Source: CAZJVD01 sp964549505
GTDB lineage: Bacteria > Bdellovibrionota > UBA1018 > CAZJVD01
Reading direction: 5' to 3'
Assembly (NCBI GenBank): GCA_964549505.1
Contig: CAZJVD010000004.1
Span: 1 to 64,000 of the forward strand
DNA length: 64,000 nucleotides
The notes under the pieces are model-generated. The model was not told where the DNA came from. It made no database searches and worked only from the letters and a program-made list of their open reading frames with translations. Numbering within the stretch: the stretch's first letter is position 1; every line of letters starts with the position of its first letter. Positions 1-8,830 of the stretch are shown one piece after another. A program made the translations under genes and the position numbers.

Positions 1-76
1 GTGAGAAATTGATTCTATGCAAAATCGAGATGCCCCCCGTATTGGGGAAGATCCCTGACGTTATGTAAATATTTTG

Positions 77-151
77 TGGCTGGGGCGCTAGGATTCGAAC
101 CTAGGGATGCAGGAATCAAAATCCTGTGACTTACCGCTTGTCGACGCCCCA
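77..151 (-). tRNA. tRNA-Gln (anticodon TTG)
   Basis: Read on the minus strand, the segment begins TGGGGCG and ends CGCCCCA-G-CCA, giving a 7-bp acceptor stem with the CCA end encoded. The anticodon stem CAGGA/TCCTG encloses the loop TTTTGAT, whose central triplet TTG reads CAA glutamine codons. The T arm is CTAGG-TTCGAAT-CCTAG. Start and end resemble bacterial tRNA-Gln. It lies downstream of the CPBP protease gene on the same strand and has its own promoter-like sequence. Positions 1-76 beyond it hold only a weak GC hairpin (33-47) without a T tract. Confidence 0.95.
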
Positions 152-177
152 AGCTTACGGATTCGATGTAGTCGGAC

Positions 178-205
178 AGTACATTGTGCAGGCTGAAACC
201 GTCAA
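178..205 (-). promoter_or_regulatory. Candidate sigma70 promoter for tRNA-Gln
   Basis: On the minus strand a TTGACG hexamer (200-205) is followed after 16 bases by TGTACT (178-183). This places the transcription start about 20 bases before the mature 5' end of the tRNA, a normal leader length. Four of six -10 positions match consensus. Prediction by eye only. Confidence 0.5.
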
Positions 206-240
206 GATGGCGCGAAAGTCCAAAGGCCTAGCCGAAACGC

Positions 241-825
241 TTAGCCGAAAACCAGCCAAGAACCTATCCAAGAAGCTAAAATAACATTTCCAAGCGCATG
301 CCAGACAAGCGGAATCAAAAAGCTCCGAGATGCCAGAAGCGCAGTCGCAAGTACGAACCCCCCGACAACGTTCTCAACGGCAAGGTTGCCGTAGACATAG
401 TGAAGGGCCGCGAAAACCGAGCCCGAGATGACGACGTTCGTGATCTGTGCCCATCGCGTGTTTCCGATCAAGAGCATGACGGCGATACAGAGATTCAGGC
501 GATAGACGAGTTCTTCAATAACGGGATATCGAAAGTAGGAGACTCCGGGTTCGATGTTCGGGTCACGCCCGTAAACCAGTGCGATCACGGCGATAGCGAC
601 GGCCGCCGCGATCAAGGACAGACCGATCCAGCGTCGCCATCCGGACTCCGGCCGAAGGTTTAAGAAGAGAGCGCGTCGATCGAGCCCGCTGACCCGGTAC
701 ATCCCAAAGAGAACGAGGAGACCGAGGGCGAGTCGGATCGCAAAATGATCGAATCCCAGATAGCTCCAGTAGAAATCAATACTGGTCCCCAGCAGGCCCA
801 CGGCGGCGGCTATGTTTTGACGCAT
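241..825 (-). CDS. CPBP-family intramembrane metalloprotease
   Basis: A 194-residue multi-pass membrane protein. It carries the three CPBP (Abi/CAAX protease-like) motifs: EExxxR at residues 104-109 (EELVYR), FxxxH at 138-142 (FAALH) and HxxxN at 176-180 (HALGN). In the family these glutamates and histidines bind the catalytic metal within the membrane. Members cut prenylated proteins, bacteriocin precursors or anti-sigma factors; the substrate here cannot be told. The ATG at 825 gives a complete N-terminal membrane segment. The preceding Shine-Dalgarno is weak. The gene stands alone between tRNA-Gln and the divergent secreted-protein gene at 970. Confidence 0.85.
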   Translation of the reverse strand: MRQNIAAAVGLLGTSIDFYWSYLGFDHFAIRLALGLLVLFGMYRVSGLDRRALFLNLRPESGWRRWIGLSLIAAAVAIAVIALVYGRDPNIEPGVSYFRYPVIEELVYRLNLCIAVMLLIGNTRWAQITNVVISGSVFAALHYVYGNLAVENVVGGFVLATALLASRSFLIPLVWHALGNVILASWIGSWLVFG

Positions 826-918
826 TGCAACTCAACTTTCGATGATCGTTCGGCGGTCGTAGGCGGAGGACGGTACGCACGGCAGCTGATAGGACCCATG
901 GTTTTGGAATATACCGCC

Positions 919-946
919 TTGACAGTTTGAGTCAAAGCCCGATACC
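919..946 (+). promoter_or_regulatory. Candidate promoter with inverted repeat upstream of the 836-aa secreted protein
   Basis: A perfect -35 hexamer TTGACA (919-924) is followed after 16 bases by GATACC (941-946), a poor -10. The -35 also forms half of an inverted repeat, TTGAC (919-923) and GTCAA (931-935), which could be an operator. The predicted start near 952 precedes the TTG codon at 970. Confidence 0.4.
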
Positions 947-969
947 ACTGCCGACGGGGCAAAAACAGT

Positions 970-3480
970 TTGAAAACACTCTTCGTTGCATCCCTTATCG
1001 TTCTGCAGATTCTCGCCGCTGGTTCGCCAGTGGGTTTGCCCGTCAGTTTAGCTGACAACCCGGCCCCCGCACCGCAGGTCCCTGGATTCAAAAATCTTCC
1101 GAAAACCGGTTTCGATCCCAAGAATCCTGTTTGTGCGCGTGTTTTGGCGAGGATGAAGGACCGGCACGATCGGACGGAGGCCAAGCGCAAGCGGTTCTTG
1201 CGTGAACATGAAAGAACACGCGTCGGCACTCCGCGATCGGTTCTGGAATGGATCATGGTCCCGTTCGGAAAACTGGGATCCTGGTTCAGCGGTAGGCTTC
1301 AGCTTGCAAACATGGGGATGTACTCGAATGGTTCGATGTATCCGAGTTTGTACTCTCAGGACTGGGACACCTCCGGACGTTACAGTTATGCTTCGTCGGA
1401 TACGTCCACGCGCGGACTCGCGTGGGTGGTGGGCAGATTAGGGAAAACGCCGAAAGATAGAGATCAAAAAGATAAGCCTCTTCCTCCTTGGAACCCGTTG
1501 ACCCTGGAGCAGGCGCAAACCCTCTTTGCAAAGTACAGCGGCGGCGAACGTCGCGCTCCGACGACAAAACCCAAAGAAACACCATCAGAACTGCCTGCTT
1601 CGCCATCGCAAACAGGACCAGTGGGTACAGGGACAGCTTTGGGGGACGCTCCATTCGCGGATTCGGTTGGCCCTATCCCAATCGACGAAGATGGAAGTCC
1701 TGAAGCCGGCGGCATGATGGACGAACCCTCGCCCGTGACGGGTTCGGCCTCAACGACGATGTCTTCGTATGGATCTTCGACGACGGGACTTCCAAAGCCT
1801 CAGCTTCCCAACTTATATGATGCGTACACGCGTGTGCGTCGCGATCTTACAGACTACGCCGCTTATATTGAGCAACTGAATGACATCTGGTTAAACGTCA
1901 TGACGTGGGAGCAGCAGATCGTTAAGCTCACATGGCTTCTCGAGACAGCCGATATGGCGCTCGCAGAGAAACCCTGGGTTTCACCTCCTCCTGTTCCGGG
2001 AGGTGACACAGAGATCTCATTACCTGCCGTCGAAACGGCCGGCCCGGCAGCTGAGGATCTGAACCGGTGGGATGGGGACGCGGTCATCGACTGGGAGGGC
2101 GGCAAATCCGAGATCGAGCGTTCCGAAGCAGAGCAGTCGACGCCTTCTGACTTGCGCTTGAGTCTCCAGCTGAAACAGCGAAATCTCCGGGAGATTAAGG
2201 GGTCTTTCTTTTTCAAGCTTCTTGAGAACCACCGTGGCGCTTTGTCGTTCATGTGGTTTGTGAAGGGGAAGCTTCGCAGTCGCATGATGAAGCAAGCGGC
2301 GATCAAGTCGAGGCTCGAGATCCTCCGACACGAGCTTTTGTGGACGCTTTCGCATGCTGCGCGCGGCGAAGCGACGTTTGTGGATACGCAGGCGAAACTT
2401 CTCGAGGAAATAACGGCGCTGCTTGCGGATACCAAGATTCGACCGCGGCGAGATTTCGCTAGTTTGGTCAAGATGCATGAGTTTTACGTCGAGGCGTATT
2501 CTTATTTTATTTTGGGTTGGCAGCGTAGCGCGCAGTACAAAGGTATTCAGAGTATTTGGAAAGAGCTCGCTGCGACCGAGCGAATTAAGAAAATGGGTCT
2601 GACGACGGGAAAAGGGTTGCGTCGTGTGGGGCTCTTCATGCGGTTTGCCCTTCCCTTGGTCGGAGCTCTTACGGGTGGCGGATATTTCATGTACTCACAG
2701 CCGTGGGTCGATTCTGCAACCAAACTGGGTTGGTACGATAACAGCGACTACGCCAATAAGTTCCAAAAGGAGTTGGAAAAAGAGTTTCCAGATGTCCTGA
2801 AGTGGTTTCACGACAATCCTAAGAAAGACCCGCGCAAGGATCCGGAGATCGCGGAGCGGTTCGACGATTATGCGGAGTTTGTAAAAGACGTGAACGTCGA
2901 GCGGGCAAAGTTTTTGGAGTATCAGCAGGAACCCCTGACGTTTCGTTCTGTCTCGCAGACGCTGATGCGCATTGGTTTGTCGATCTTTGATCGTGCGCCC
3001 GCGGTCAACGCGCGCAGTGAAACGGAGTTTACGGAGAATCTCTCGCTATGGTTGAACAAGGAGTATCCGCAAGAAGCCGAGCATGGTGGTAGCTGGGAAA
3101 AGCGGATTGCGGAGATCCAGGCCGAAAAAGCCAGTCAGGGTCCGCCGAGCCCCGCAGAAACTGTAGAGACCCGCTACACAGGTTCTGATCTGGATATCTC
3201 GGTCACCTTGGATCTGTGGGGGGCGGTCAATCGATACATGGCTGAGCATCCTGATGCGGATCGAGGCGAAACCGCCGAAAGAGTCATGCGCGAATACAAT
3301 ACCGAGGTGAATGCTGCTTATTTCGCGAATGCTGGCGCTCGCGGATCGGACTACGATGATACGTTTCCGAACGGCGCGAACGCGGGACCGTTGTCTCCGG
3401 GGGCCGATCAGGCCTTAGACAACAACTTTCCGCTGCGTCGGCGGCCGCTCTTGCATCGGATGTTTGGTATCTATCCCTAG
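970..3480 (+). CDS. Large secreted protein of unknown function
   Basis: An 836-residue protein I do not recognise. Residues 1-28 are a plausible signal peptide (MKTLFVASLIVLQILAAGS and following). Residues about 195-280 are low-complexity and rich in Pro, Ser, Gly and Thr, a likely flexible linker. Two charged, helix-prone blocks follow. A hydrophobic segment at about 554-575 (LFMRFALPLVGALTGGGYF) could cross a membrane, so the protein may be anchored instead of free. The C-terminal third is acidic and Tyr/Asp-rich. The start is TTG; no in-frame ATG gives a signal peptide. It is monocistronic and convergent with the sugar dehydrogenase gene. No catalytic motif is visible. Confidence 0.75.
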   Translation: MKTLFVASLIVLQILAAGSPVGLPVSLADNPAPAPQVPGFKNLPKTGFDPKNPVCARVLARMKDRHDRTEAKRKRFLREHERTRVGTPRSVLEWIMVPFGKLGSWFSGRLQLANMGMYSNGSMYPSLYSQDWDTSGRYSYASSDTSTRGLAWVVGRLGKTPKDRDQKDKPLPPWNPLTLEQAQTLFAKYSGGERRAPTTKPKETPSELPASPSQTGPVGTGTALGDAPFADSVGPIPIDEDGSPEAGGMMDEPSPVTGSASTTMSSYGSSTTGLPKPQLPNLYDAYTRVRRDLTDYAAYIEQLNDIWLNVMTWEQQIVKLTWLLETADMALAEKPWVSPPPVPGGDTEISLPAVETAGPAAEDLNRWDGDAVIDWEGGKSEIERSEAEQSTPSDLRLSLQLKQRNLREIKGSFFFKLLENHRGALSFMWFVKGKLRSRMMKQAAIKSRLEILRHELLWTLSHAARGEATFVDTQAKLLEEITALLADTKIRPRRDFASLVKMHEFYVEAYSYFILGWQRSAQYKGIQSIWKELAATERIKKMGLTTGKGLRRVGLFMRFALPLVGALTGGGYFMYSQPWVDSATKLGWYDNSDYANKFQKELEKEFPDVLKWFHDNPKKDPRKDPEIAERFDDYAEFVKDVNVERAKFLEYQQEPLTFRSVSQTLMRIGLSIFDRAPAVNARSETEFTENLSLWLNKEYPQEAEHGGSWEKRIAEIQAEKASQGPPSPAETVETRYTGSDLDISVTLDLWGAVNRYMAEHPDADRGETAERVMREYNTEVNAAYFANAGARGSDYDDTFPNGANAGPLSPGADQALDNNFPLRRRPLLHRMFGIYP

Positions 3481-3509
3481 ATTTATCCGGCCCTAGATCT
3501 ATCCGGACC
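3477..3509. repeat. Short tandem repeat between convergent genes
   Basis: Two adjacent imperfect copies of a 16-17 bp unit, CTAGATYTATCCGGMCC (Y is T or C, M is C or A; the first copy lacks the M base), lie at 3477-3492 and 3493-3509. A partial third copy (ATCTATCC) sits at the end of the upstream gene. They fill the 32-bp gap between two convergent stop codons. No hairpin with a T tract is present, so a terminator role is doubtful. Confidence 0.6.
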
Positions 3510-3512
3510 GTG

Positions 3513-4613
3513 TCAGGGAACGAGTTCTAAGATCTGATTTCCTCGGAAATCACCCAATAGGATTTCACCGCGGGGTCCTTTACCAAACGTCGCGATCGAT
3601 GCGTTTGTTCTGAGAACCAGTTGAGCGTCGGTTTCAGTAGCGATATTCCCCGTGATGTTTAACGACCAGATGCGACCCGACCCGAAATCGGCAAAGTAGT
3701 AAAGCCCATTTGAGAAAATCCCACCCGTCACCGAAAATCCATCCGAGCGTCCGTAAATCCAAATCGGCTCAACAAAAGGACCCACGGGTGTCTCGCTCGC
3801 CGCGACGGCGCGGTACTCTGTTCGGCCTTCGCGAATATTCCAACCGAGGTTTCCACCGCGTGGGACGATGTCGATCTCTTCGAAGCGATTTTGGCCGACG
3901 TCGCCCGTTACGAGTTCGCCCTGTGGTCCAAAGGTAAAACGCCACGGGTTACGAAGTCCGAGTGCCCAAATCTCACCACGGTAACCGGCGCGACCCACAA
4001 AAGGGTTATCGCTCGGTACGGTGTACGCGAGACTTCCAGAAGGCGTTGGATCAATACGTAGCATCTTTCCAAGGAGCGACGCCGGATTTTGCGCCCGGTT
4101 GCCAGGATCTCCGCCGGATCCGCCATCACCCGTCCCAATATAAAGTTTTCTATCCGGGCCGAAGGCGATCTGTCCCCCTTTGTGGTTCGAATACGGTTGC
4201 TCGATCTCCAATAAGACGCGCGACAGTCGAAGTGTTCCGCTTTGATAAACGCATTCTGCGATCTGCGTGCGTGCGTTGCCATCCGATGGATTGTGATTGA
4301 TGTAAACAAGACCGTTGCTTTTGAAATCGGGGTGAAACGCGAGCCCAAGCAATCCTTGCTCCGAGGAAGTCCGCACGGAGAAACTACCGAGCTGTGTTTT
4401 TGTTTTCTGGGACATCGAATACGCGGTGACGGTGCCACCTTTCTGAATCACCCAAAGGCGGTCGGTAGAACCAGGTTCTGCCTGAAGATCGGTGATCTCC
4501 GAAAATCCGGTGGCGATCGTGTTGACCGTGGCTGCTTGCGCAGTTTGGATACCGACTGCGAATCCCGTCATTAAAGTAAATATAAACGTAAAAGCAAAGA
4601 TCGTGTTTTTCAA
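3513..4613 (-). CDS. Secreted PQQ-dependent sugar dehydrogenase (YliI / soluble GDH family)
   Basis: A 366-residue protein with a clear signal peptide (residues 1-28, ending AQA). The rest is the six-bladed propeller of the glucose/sorbosone dehydrogenase family. LGLAFHPDF is at about 89-97, the HKGGQIAFGPD segment carries the presumed catalytic His144, TGDGG follows, and ALGLRNPWRF at about 207-216 supplies the cofactor-contacting arginine. Family enzymes oxidise aldose sugars with PQQ in the periplasm. The physiological substrate cannot be inferred. Its ATG overlaps the stop of the flavoreductase gene by 4 bp, so the two are translationally coupled. No PQQ biosynthesis gene is in the window. 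Confidence 0.88.
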   Translation of the reverse strand: MKNTIFAFTFIFTLMTGFAVGIQTAQAATVNTIATGFSEITDLQAEPGSTDRLWVIQKGGTVTAYSMSQKTKTQLGSFSVRTSSEQGLLGLAFHPDFKSNGLVYINHNPSDGNARTQIAECVYQSGTLRLSRVLLEIEQPYSNHKGGQIAFGPDRKLYIGTGDGGSGGDPGNRAQNPASLLGKMLRIDPTPSGSLAYTVPSDNPFVGRAGYRGEIWALGLRNPWRFTFGPQGELVTGDVGQNRFEEIDIVPRGGNLGWNIREGRTEYRAVAASETPVGPFVEPIWIYGRSDGFSVTGGIFSNGLYYFADFGSGRIWSLNITGNIATETDAQLVLRTNASIATFGKGPRGEILLGDFRGNQILELVP

Positions 4614-5332
4614 AAGTATGCCTCCTGGAAAATCTGCGCCTTCTCGACTCCGCGTTCAAACAAGAGCTGTTTCGCCTCGCGAATCATCTCACCATTTCCA
4701 CAGAGATAAAAGTCGGCTGCTTTGAAGTCAAAACTCGCGTCGTGGCTTATCTGATGGCGCAGAAAATCAGTGACGCGCCCTCGGTAACCCGACCAGTTGC
4801 CCGTGGGGCGTGACAGACAGGGTACCCATTCGATCGTCGACGTCTGAAAGCGATCGGCATACAGGAGTTCGTCCTCACTTCGCGCACCGAAGAGACAGAT
4901 CGATCGCGGGGGCGGTTGGTCGAGAAATCCCTTTGAAAAAGCGATGGAGTGGAACGGACTGATGCCCGTTCCAGTTGAAACGAAAACGGCCGTGCGGCCT
5001 GTGCCTGGACGAAAAATGAAATGACCATAAGGCGCCATGAAAGAAAAACTTTCGCCCGGCTTTAATCCCGTCAAATAGTTCGTGCCAGGACCGGTATCGA
5101 CAAGCTTAACGCAGAGATGGTGGGTGGTGTCCTCGGGGGCCGACGCTATGGAATAAGCGCGGCGCAGATTCTTCTCGGCCGATACAGGAACGATAACGCT
5201 GAGAAACTGGCCCGCTTTAAATGTGAAGCCCTGATCCGCTTCAAAAACAAGATGAAAGACAGTCGGTGTTACGAAGCGAATTTCGCGGACCGTGCCTGTG
5301 TAACGGTGAACCGTTTGCGGGGTGGACGACAT
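4610..5332 (-). CDS. FAD-dependent ferredoxin/flavodoxin-NADP reductase-like oxidoreductase
   Basis: A 240-residue FNR-superfamily reductase without an added ferredoxin domain. The N-terminal FAD barrel contains GQFLSVIVP and the flavin signature RAYS at residues 58-61. The nucleotide-binding half contains STGTGISPF at about 119-127 and YLCGNGEMI near the C-terminus, and the chain ends in an aromatic residue, as usual in this family. It should pass electrons between NAD(P)H and a small redox partner in the cytoplasm. No signal peptide is present, unlike its coupled neighbour, a periplasmic sugar dehydrogenase, so a direct functional link is uncertain. Confidence 0.88.
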   Translation of the reverse strand: MSSTPQTVHRYTGTVREIRFVTPTVFHLVFEADQGFTFKAGQFLSVIVPVSAEKNLRRAYSIASAPEDTTHHLCVKLVDTGPGTNYLTGLKPGESFSFMAPYGHFIFRPGTGRTAVFVSTGTGISPFHSIAFSKGFLDQPPPRSICLFGARSEDELLYADRFQTSTIEWVPCLSRPTGNWSGYRGRVTDFLRHQISHDASFDFKAADFYLCGNGEMIREAKQLLFERGVEKAQIFQEAYF

Positions 5333-5340
5333 GAATCGCC

Positions 5341-5369
5341 AACTTAGCGTGACTGGGTGGGTGGGTCAA
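5341..5369 (-). promoter_or_regulatory. Candidate promoter for the flavoreductase / sugar dehydrogenase operon
   Basis: On the minus strand TTGACC (5364-5369) and TAAGTT (5341-5346) are separated by 17 bases. The predicted transcription start falls about 2 bases before the ATG at 5332, so the message would be almost leaderless. The spacer holds a GGGTGGGTGGG-type run. Weak -10, judged by eye. Confidence 0.3.
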
Positions 5370-5393
5370 ATCAGCGTTGCATCCACCAGGCGA

Positions 5394-6920
5394 TCACTCA
5401 ATGCGAAAAGATTGAGCTTCCGAGTAGGAGCTCGAGAGATCGTCGGCCAAGCTCCTGATACGCCAATAATAAAGGCCAGAGTTGAGCGACCGGACGACGG
5501 CAAAATTGTCTTCGGTGGTCTGTCGGATCGAGCGTTCACGTATGAAATCCTTGGATCGACTGATTTCGATCTCGTACTTCTTGGTGAAGTTCGTTCGTTC
5601 CCATGTGAACACGATCTCGCCATTGCTGTTGGCCAGTTTTTCTTTGGTGAGCACTTCGCCTGGTTGAGGAACAACAGCAACGGGCGGCACAAAGGAAAAC
5701 TGAAACGGCGTTCGTTCGGAGATCGCTCGAAAACCGTTTCCAGCGTCCGTAGCGACCACGTAGTAGAGTTTTCCAGCGAAGATCTTTTCTTTACCAATTC
5801 GGAGTGCGGTGCCTTTCGTGTTTCGAATCAGAAATGGAACTTCGTCTCCGACCTTGTGAAAGAAACTTACTTGATACTCTTTTGTCTTTGGACGTGCTTT
5901 CCAGCGCAACTGAATATCAAACTCGTTGAGAATGTTGTCGCCCGTCAAACGACTGGATGTTGTGGCTTCGCCGCCCACGAGCGGTGCACGCGATTCGATG
6001 CCGAGGAAGTCAGGGTCAATCGTGAACGCAGTACGAGCTTCCTTTTCGAACGGAACGTTGCTCGTCGGTAAAAGTTCGAACTCGTAACGGCCAGGACGTT
6101 TGACTCGTGTGGCGACACGCAGGTCGGACTCTTTCGTCGGCCTAATGGTTTTTGAAAAAATTCGGCGACGAATCGGTTGGCCGTTGGCATCGGTACCATC
6201 GGCGATCTGACTGAAAACCACTTCGACTGGTGTGTTCACCGGCACACTTTTCCAGGTGAGATCAATACGCCTCTCAAGAACTTTCGCGTCCTTTTCGAGG
6301 GCAAGCTTTTCGTCCTGCCGGGGTGTGAGAATCTCAATGACCGGGATCTCAACCGGGGGTGCTACTTTTAGCGGCTCGGGCTTAAGCTCGGCCCGTGGGA
6401 TCGCCGCAACGACAATGGGTTTCGGCTCATCGCGTGTGATCGTGACCTGCTTGTCTTTGGTTTTAACAATGAGTTTGCGTTCGCGAGACTGCCCCTTAAT
6501 CTGCCCCGCTACGACGTTGATCATGGTGTTGCGTGAGATCCCGGCTAACCCGATGCGATCTTCAAAAACCAATCGGATCATTGTACGCGGTCCGAGTTCG
6601 ATCGAGCTCCCGTCGTTGAACTCCACGGTCGCGGAGCCGTCTGCGCCAGTGACGATCGTGTCGAAGTTGTAGAGCGTCGTGTCCGTCGGAATGTTTATGA
6701 ATGCAGGCTGTGTGTCGGACTTTCGTAGCGTCGTGGTCGTGATGACGCCTAGTTTTCCGACAGGTTCTTGCTGTGTGAGAAAGTCCGGACCGAAGATATA
6801 TTTTCCAAGAGGAAAGTCCGTCACGTAAACATAAAGGCACGAGCTAAAGAGCAGCAACCCTGCGAGTGTCAGGAGGATCTCGTAAGGCGAAAGACGATCG
6901 TGCGTTTCGGTGTGAGCCAT
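5394..6920 (-). CDS. Membrane-anchored FecR-domain protein
   Basis: A 508-residue protein with a cytoplasmic N-terminus of about 14 residues, one membrane segment (about 15-34) and a long extracytoplasmic part. Residues about 75-140 form a FecR-type domain; the segment TGADGSATVEFNDGSSIELG is its usual core. A proline-rich linker (about 160-195) follows. The remainder looks like two or three beta-sandwich repeats with the recurring feature W-x-x-x-x-x-x-x-Y. FecR domains commonly sit in envelope proteins that sense or bind in the periplasm. It starts 8 bp after the PP2C phosphatase gene, and an AGG next to the phosphatase stop codon can serve as its ribosome site. This suggests co-expression of envelope sensor and phosphatase. 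Confidence 0.8.
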   Translation of the reverse strand: MAHTETHDRLSPYEILLTLAGLLLFSSCLYVYVTDFPLGKYIFGPDFLTQQEPVGKLGVITTTTLRKSDTQPAFINIPTDTTLYNFDTIVTGADGSATVEFNDGSSIELGPRTMIRLVFEDRIGLAGISRNTMINVVAGQIKGQSRERKLIVKTKDKQVTITRDEPKPIVVAAIPRAELKPEPLKVAPPVEIPVIEILTPRQDEKLALEKDAKVLERRIDLTWKSVPVNTPVEVVFSQIADGTDANGQPIRRRIFSKTIRPTKESDLRVATRVKRPGRYEFELLPTSNVPFEKEARTAFTIDPDFLGIESRAPLVGGEATTSSRLTGDNILNEFDIQLRWKARPKTKEYQVSFFHKVGDEVPFLIRNTKGTALRIGKEKIFAGKLYYVVATDAGNGFRAISERTPFQFSFVPPVAVVPQPGEVLTKEKLANSNGEIVFTWERTNFTKKYEIEISRSKDFIRERSIRQTTEDNFAVVRSLNSGLYYWRIRSLADDLSSSYSEAQSFRIE

Positions 6921-6928
6921 CTTAGTAC

Positions 6929-8827
6929 CTAAGTCGCAACAGTTGCCGGCGGTAAGAACGTGACCGCAGCAAGTGTGATGTCATCATCGAGCGGCTTGCC
7001 TGTGTTGTGGCGTTTGAAATCTTTGATAAGGTTTTGAACCACGAGTTCGGGCCCACCGACAAGGTTCTTCTCGACGATGTGGATGACCTGCTTCTTGCCG
7101 TACTGATCGCCTTGCGGAGAAGTGCCTTCGATGATCCCGTCCGTGTACATAAAGAGCATGTCACCCGGATAGATACTGATCTTCTTTTCAGAATACGTCG
7201 GAACATCCGGCTTTTCGCCAAGTCGTGTTCCCTTGGCTGTCAGACTCTTCATCGTAAAGGTATTGCCGGTTTTCTTGAAATACCAAGGCGGGTTGTGACC
7301 GGCGCTAGCGTACGTCAAGGTCATCGCATCGAAGTCGATAACGGCCGAAAAGAACGTCATCATGATTCGACCACCGGAGGTGTCGAAGATCGATCGATTT
7401 GCGAAGCGAAGCATCTCTCCTGGTGTCAGTGGGAAGTTCGGATTTTCCGACGCAATCTTATGCAAGATACTAAACGAACTGCGCGCGGCTGCGGTGATCA
7501 GAGCACTCGGCACGCCGTGTCCGGTCGCATCGGCGATATTGATGCAGAGTTTGTTTCCGACGGAAAAAAATCCCCACCAGTCACCGCCGCACTCCGATGC
7601 GGACTCGTAGTGGCTATGAATTCGGATCTGTGGACTGACAAAGCGTGAAGCCGGAATCAGAGATTGTTGAACGGCGTTCGCGACTTTGATCTCACCCTCG
7701 AGACGAACTTTTTCCATGCTCTCGACAATGAGTTCACGAATGCGCTTGGACATGGCTGAGAACGACTCGGACAGGGCGCCGATCTCGTCTTTGCTCTTGA
7801 TATCAAGCTCGAGCTCGAAGTGTCCTTTAGCCACTTCTTTCGTGGCATCAAAAAGTTTTTTTAGTGGTCCAGTCAGGCGTCGCGCAAAGATAAGCGCGAA
7901 GATCATGGCCGCACCGATCGACATCCCAGCGAGAACAATGAACTTGATGGTGAGGACTTCGGCAGAACGCATGGCTTTTTTCAATGTGATCTGTGAAACC
8001 ACGGTAACGCCCAGTCCTGGTTTGAAGTAGCTACCGAGATGGTTTTCACCTTCGATTTCGAACTCGGTTGCGCCCGTCGCGAGCTGTGTGGATTGCGCAC
8101 GCTGAAACAACGGATGGTCACTGTGCCGCTTGCGGGAGAAAAGTTCTTCGGCATTGGTGGAAAAAAGTGTTTGTCCTAAACGATCGGCAATGAAGAAATT
8201 GGCTCCCGGAACATCCTTTAAGAAATCGTCGAGAGAAACGAAACCATAGGCAACCGGCAATCCTTGTGCAGAGTCCTTTAGCTTGAGATCAGCAACCGCA
8301 ATTCCGAGCAAGGGCGGTTGCCCAACGCGTGACGGGTTAAAAAAAGCATAACCTTCTGCGGTCAGAGCCTGATTGAACTCCGAGTCTCCTGCCGTGGGTT
8401 GGATGAGATCGCTGTCGGCTAGGCCGCGTTGTTTGAGAAGAACTGGATTCGAAGCCGTACCATAGGCGATGTCTTCACCGCGCGTTGAGTTTTTGAACGC
8501 TAACGTGACGCCGAGAAGCTCGCTCTGATTGTTGAGAACCGACTGAAGCGCTGCCTTCTGAGGCATCGTGAAAGCCTTGCTCGGATCGACGGATGCAAGA
8601 CTCAGTTTAATCGTATCAATCGAGTTAGAAACGGTGTTGATGAACTCGCGTCCCGCGAGAACCGCCTCCGTCGATTGGGCCTGGTAGATATACGCGCGCT
8701 TGTCTTCTTGGAGGAGTACAATCGTTGATAGGTTAAGGAAAGTGATGACGATGACGAGAAGCAAAACTACGCTCGCAAGGATCTTCGCCTTGAGGGAAAA
8801 TTTGACCCTAATTGGCTCTTGGTTCAC
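6929..8827 (-). CDS. Membrane PP2C (SpoIIE/RsbU-type) serine phosphatase with HAMP domain
   Basis: A 632-residue sensor phosphatase. TM1 lies at about 14-38, an extracytoplasmic sensor region at about 40-285, TM2 at about 288-310, then HAMP to about 365, a short coiled coil (MEKVRLEGEIKVANAVQQSL) and a PP2C domain to the end. The PP2C metal motifs GGDWWGFF, DATGHGVPSA, YTDGIIEG and DDDITLA are all present, so it should be active. RsbU-type enzymes dephosphorylate STAS antagonists. The open frame extends upstream to a TTG at 8908, but that would overlap the divergent STAS gene. The GTG at 8827 gives a normal signal-anchor N-terminus. It is co-directional with the FecR gene and divergent from a STAS/GHKL pair. 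Confidence 0.88.
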   Translation of the reverse strand: MNQEPIRVKFSLKAKILASVVLLLVIVITFLNLSTIVLLQEDKRAYIYQAQSTEAVLAGREFINTVSNSIDTIKLSLASVDPSKAFTMPQKAALQSVLNNQSELLGVTLAFKNSTRGEDIAYGTASNPVLLKQRGLADSDLIQPTAGDSEFNQALTAEGYAFFNPSRVGQPPLLGIAVADLKLKDSAQGLPVAYGFVSLDDFLKDVPGANFFIADRLGQTLFSTNAEELFSRKRHSDHPLFQRAQSTQLATGATEFEIEGENHLGSYFKPGLGVTVVSQITLKKAMRSAEVLTIKFIVLAGMSIGAAMIFALIFARRLTGPLKKLFDATKEVAKGHFELELDIKSKDEIGALSESFSAMSKRIRELIVESMEKVRLEGEIKVANAVQQSLIPASRFVSPQIRIHSHYESASECGGDWWGFFSVGNKLCINIADATGHGVPSALITAAARSSFSILHKIASENPNFPLTPGEMLRFANRSIFDTSGGRIMMTFFSAVIDFDAMTLTYASAGHNPPWYFKKTGNTFTMKSLTAKGTRLGEKPDVPTYSEKKISIYPGDMLFMYTDGIIEGTSPQGDQYGKKQVIHIVEKNLVGGPELVVQNLIKDFKRHNTGKPLDDDITLAAVTFLPPATVAT

Positions 8828-8830
8828 ACT

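Noticed and set aside
33..47. CCCC-GGGG hairpin downstream of tRNA-Gln as terminator
   Set aside because: Four-base stem with no adjacent T tract on the transcribed strand.
298..663. Plus-strand ORF antisense to the CPBP protease
   Set aside because: Hydrophilic composition without domain; the minus-strand frame has all three CPBP motifs.
5322..6071. Long plus-strand ORF over the FecR-domain gene
   Set aside because: It crosses the flavoreductase start and has no domain; the minus-strand frame encodes a coherent membrane-anchored protein.
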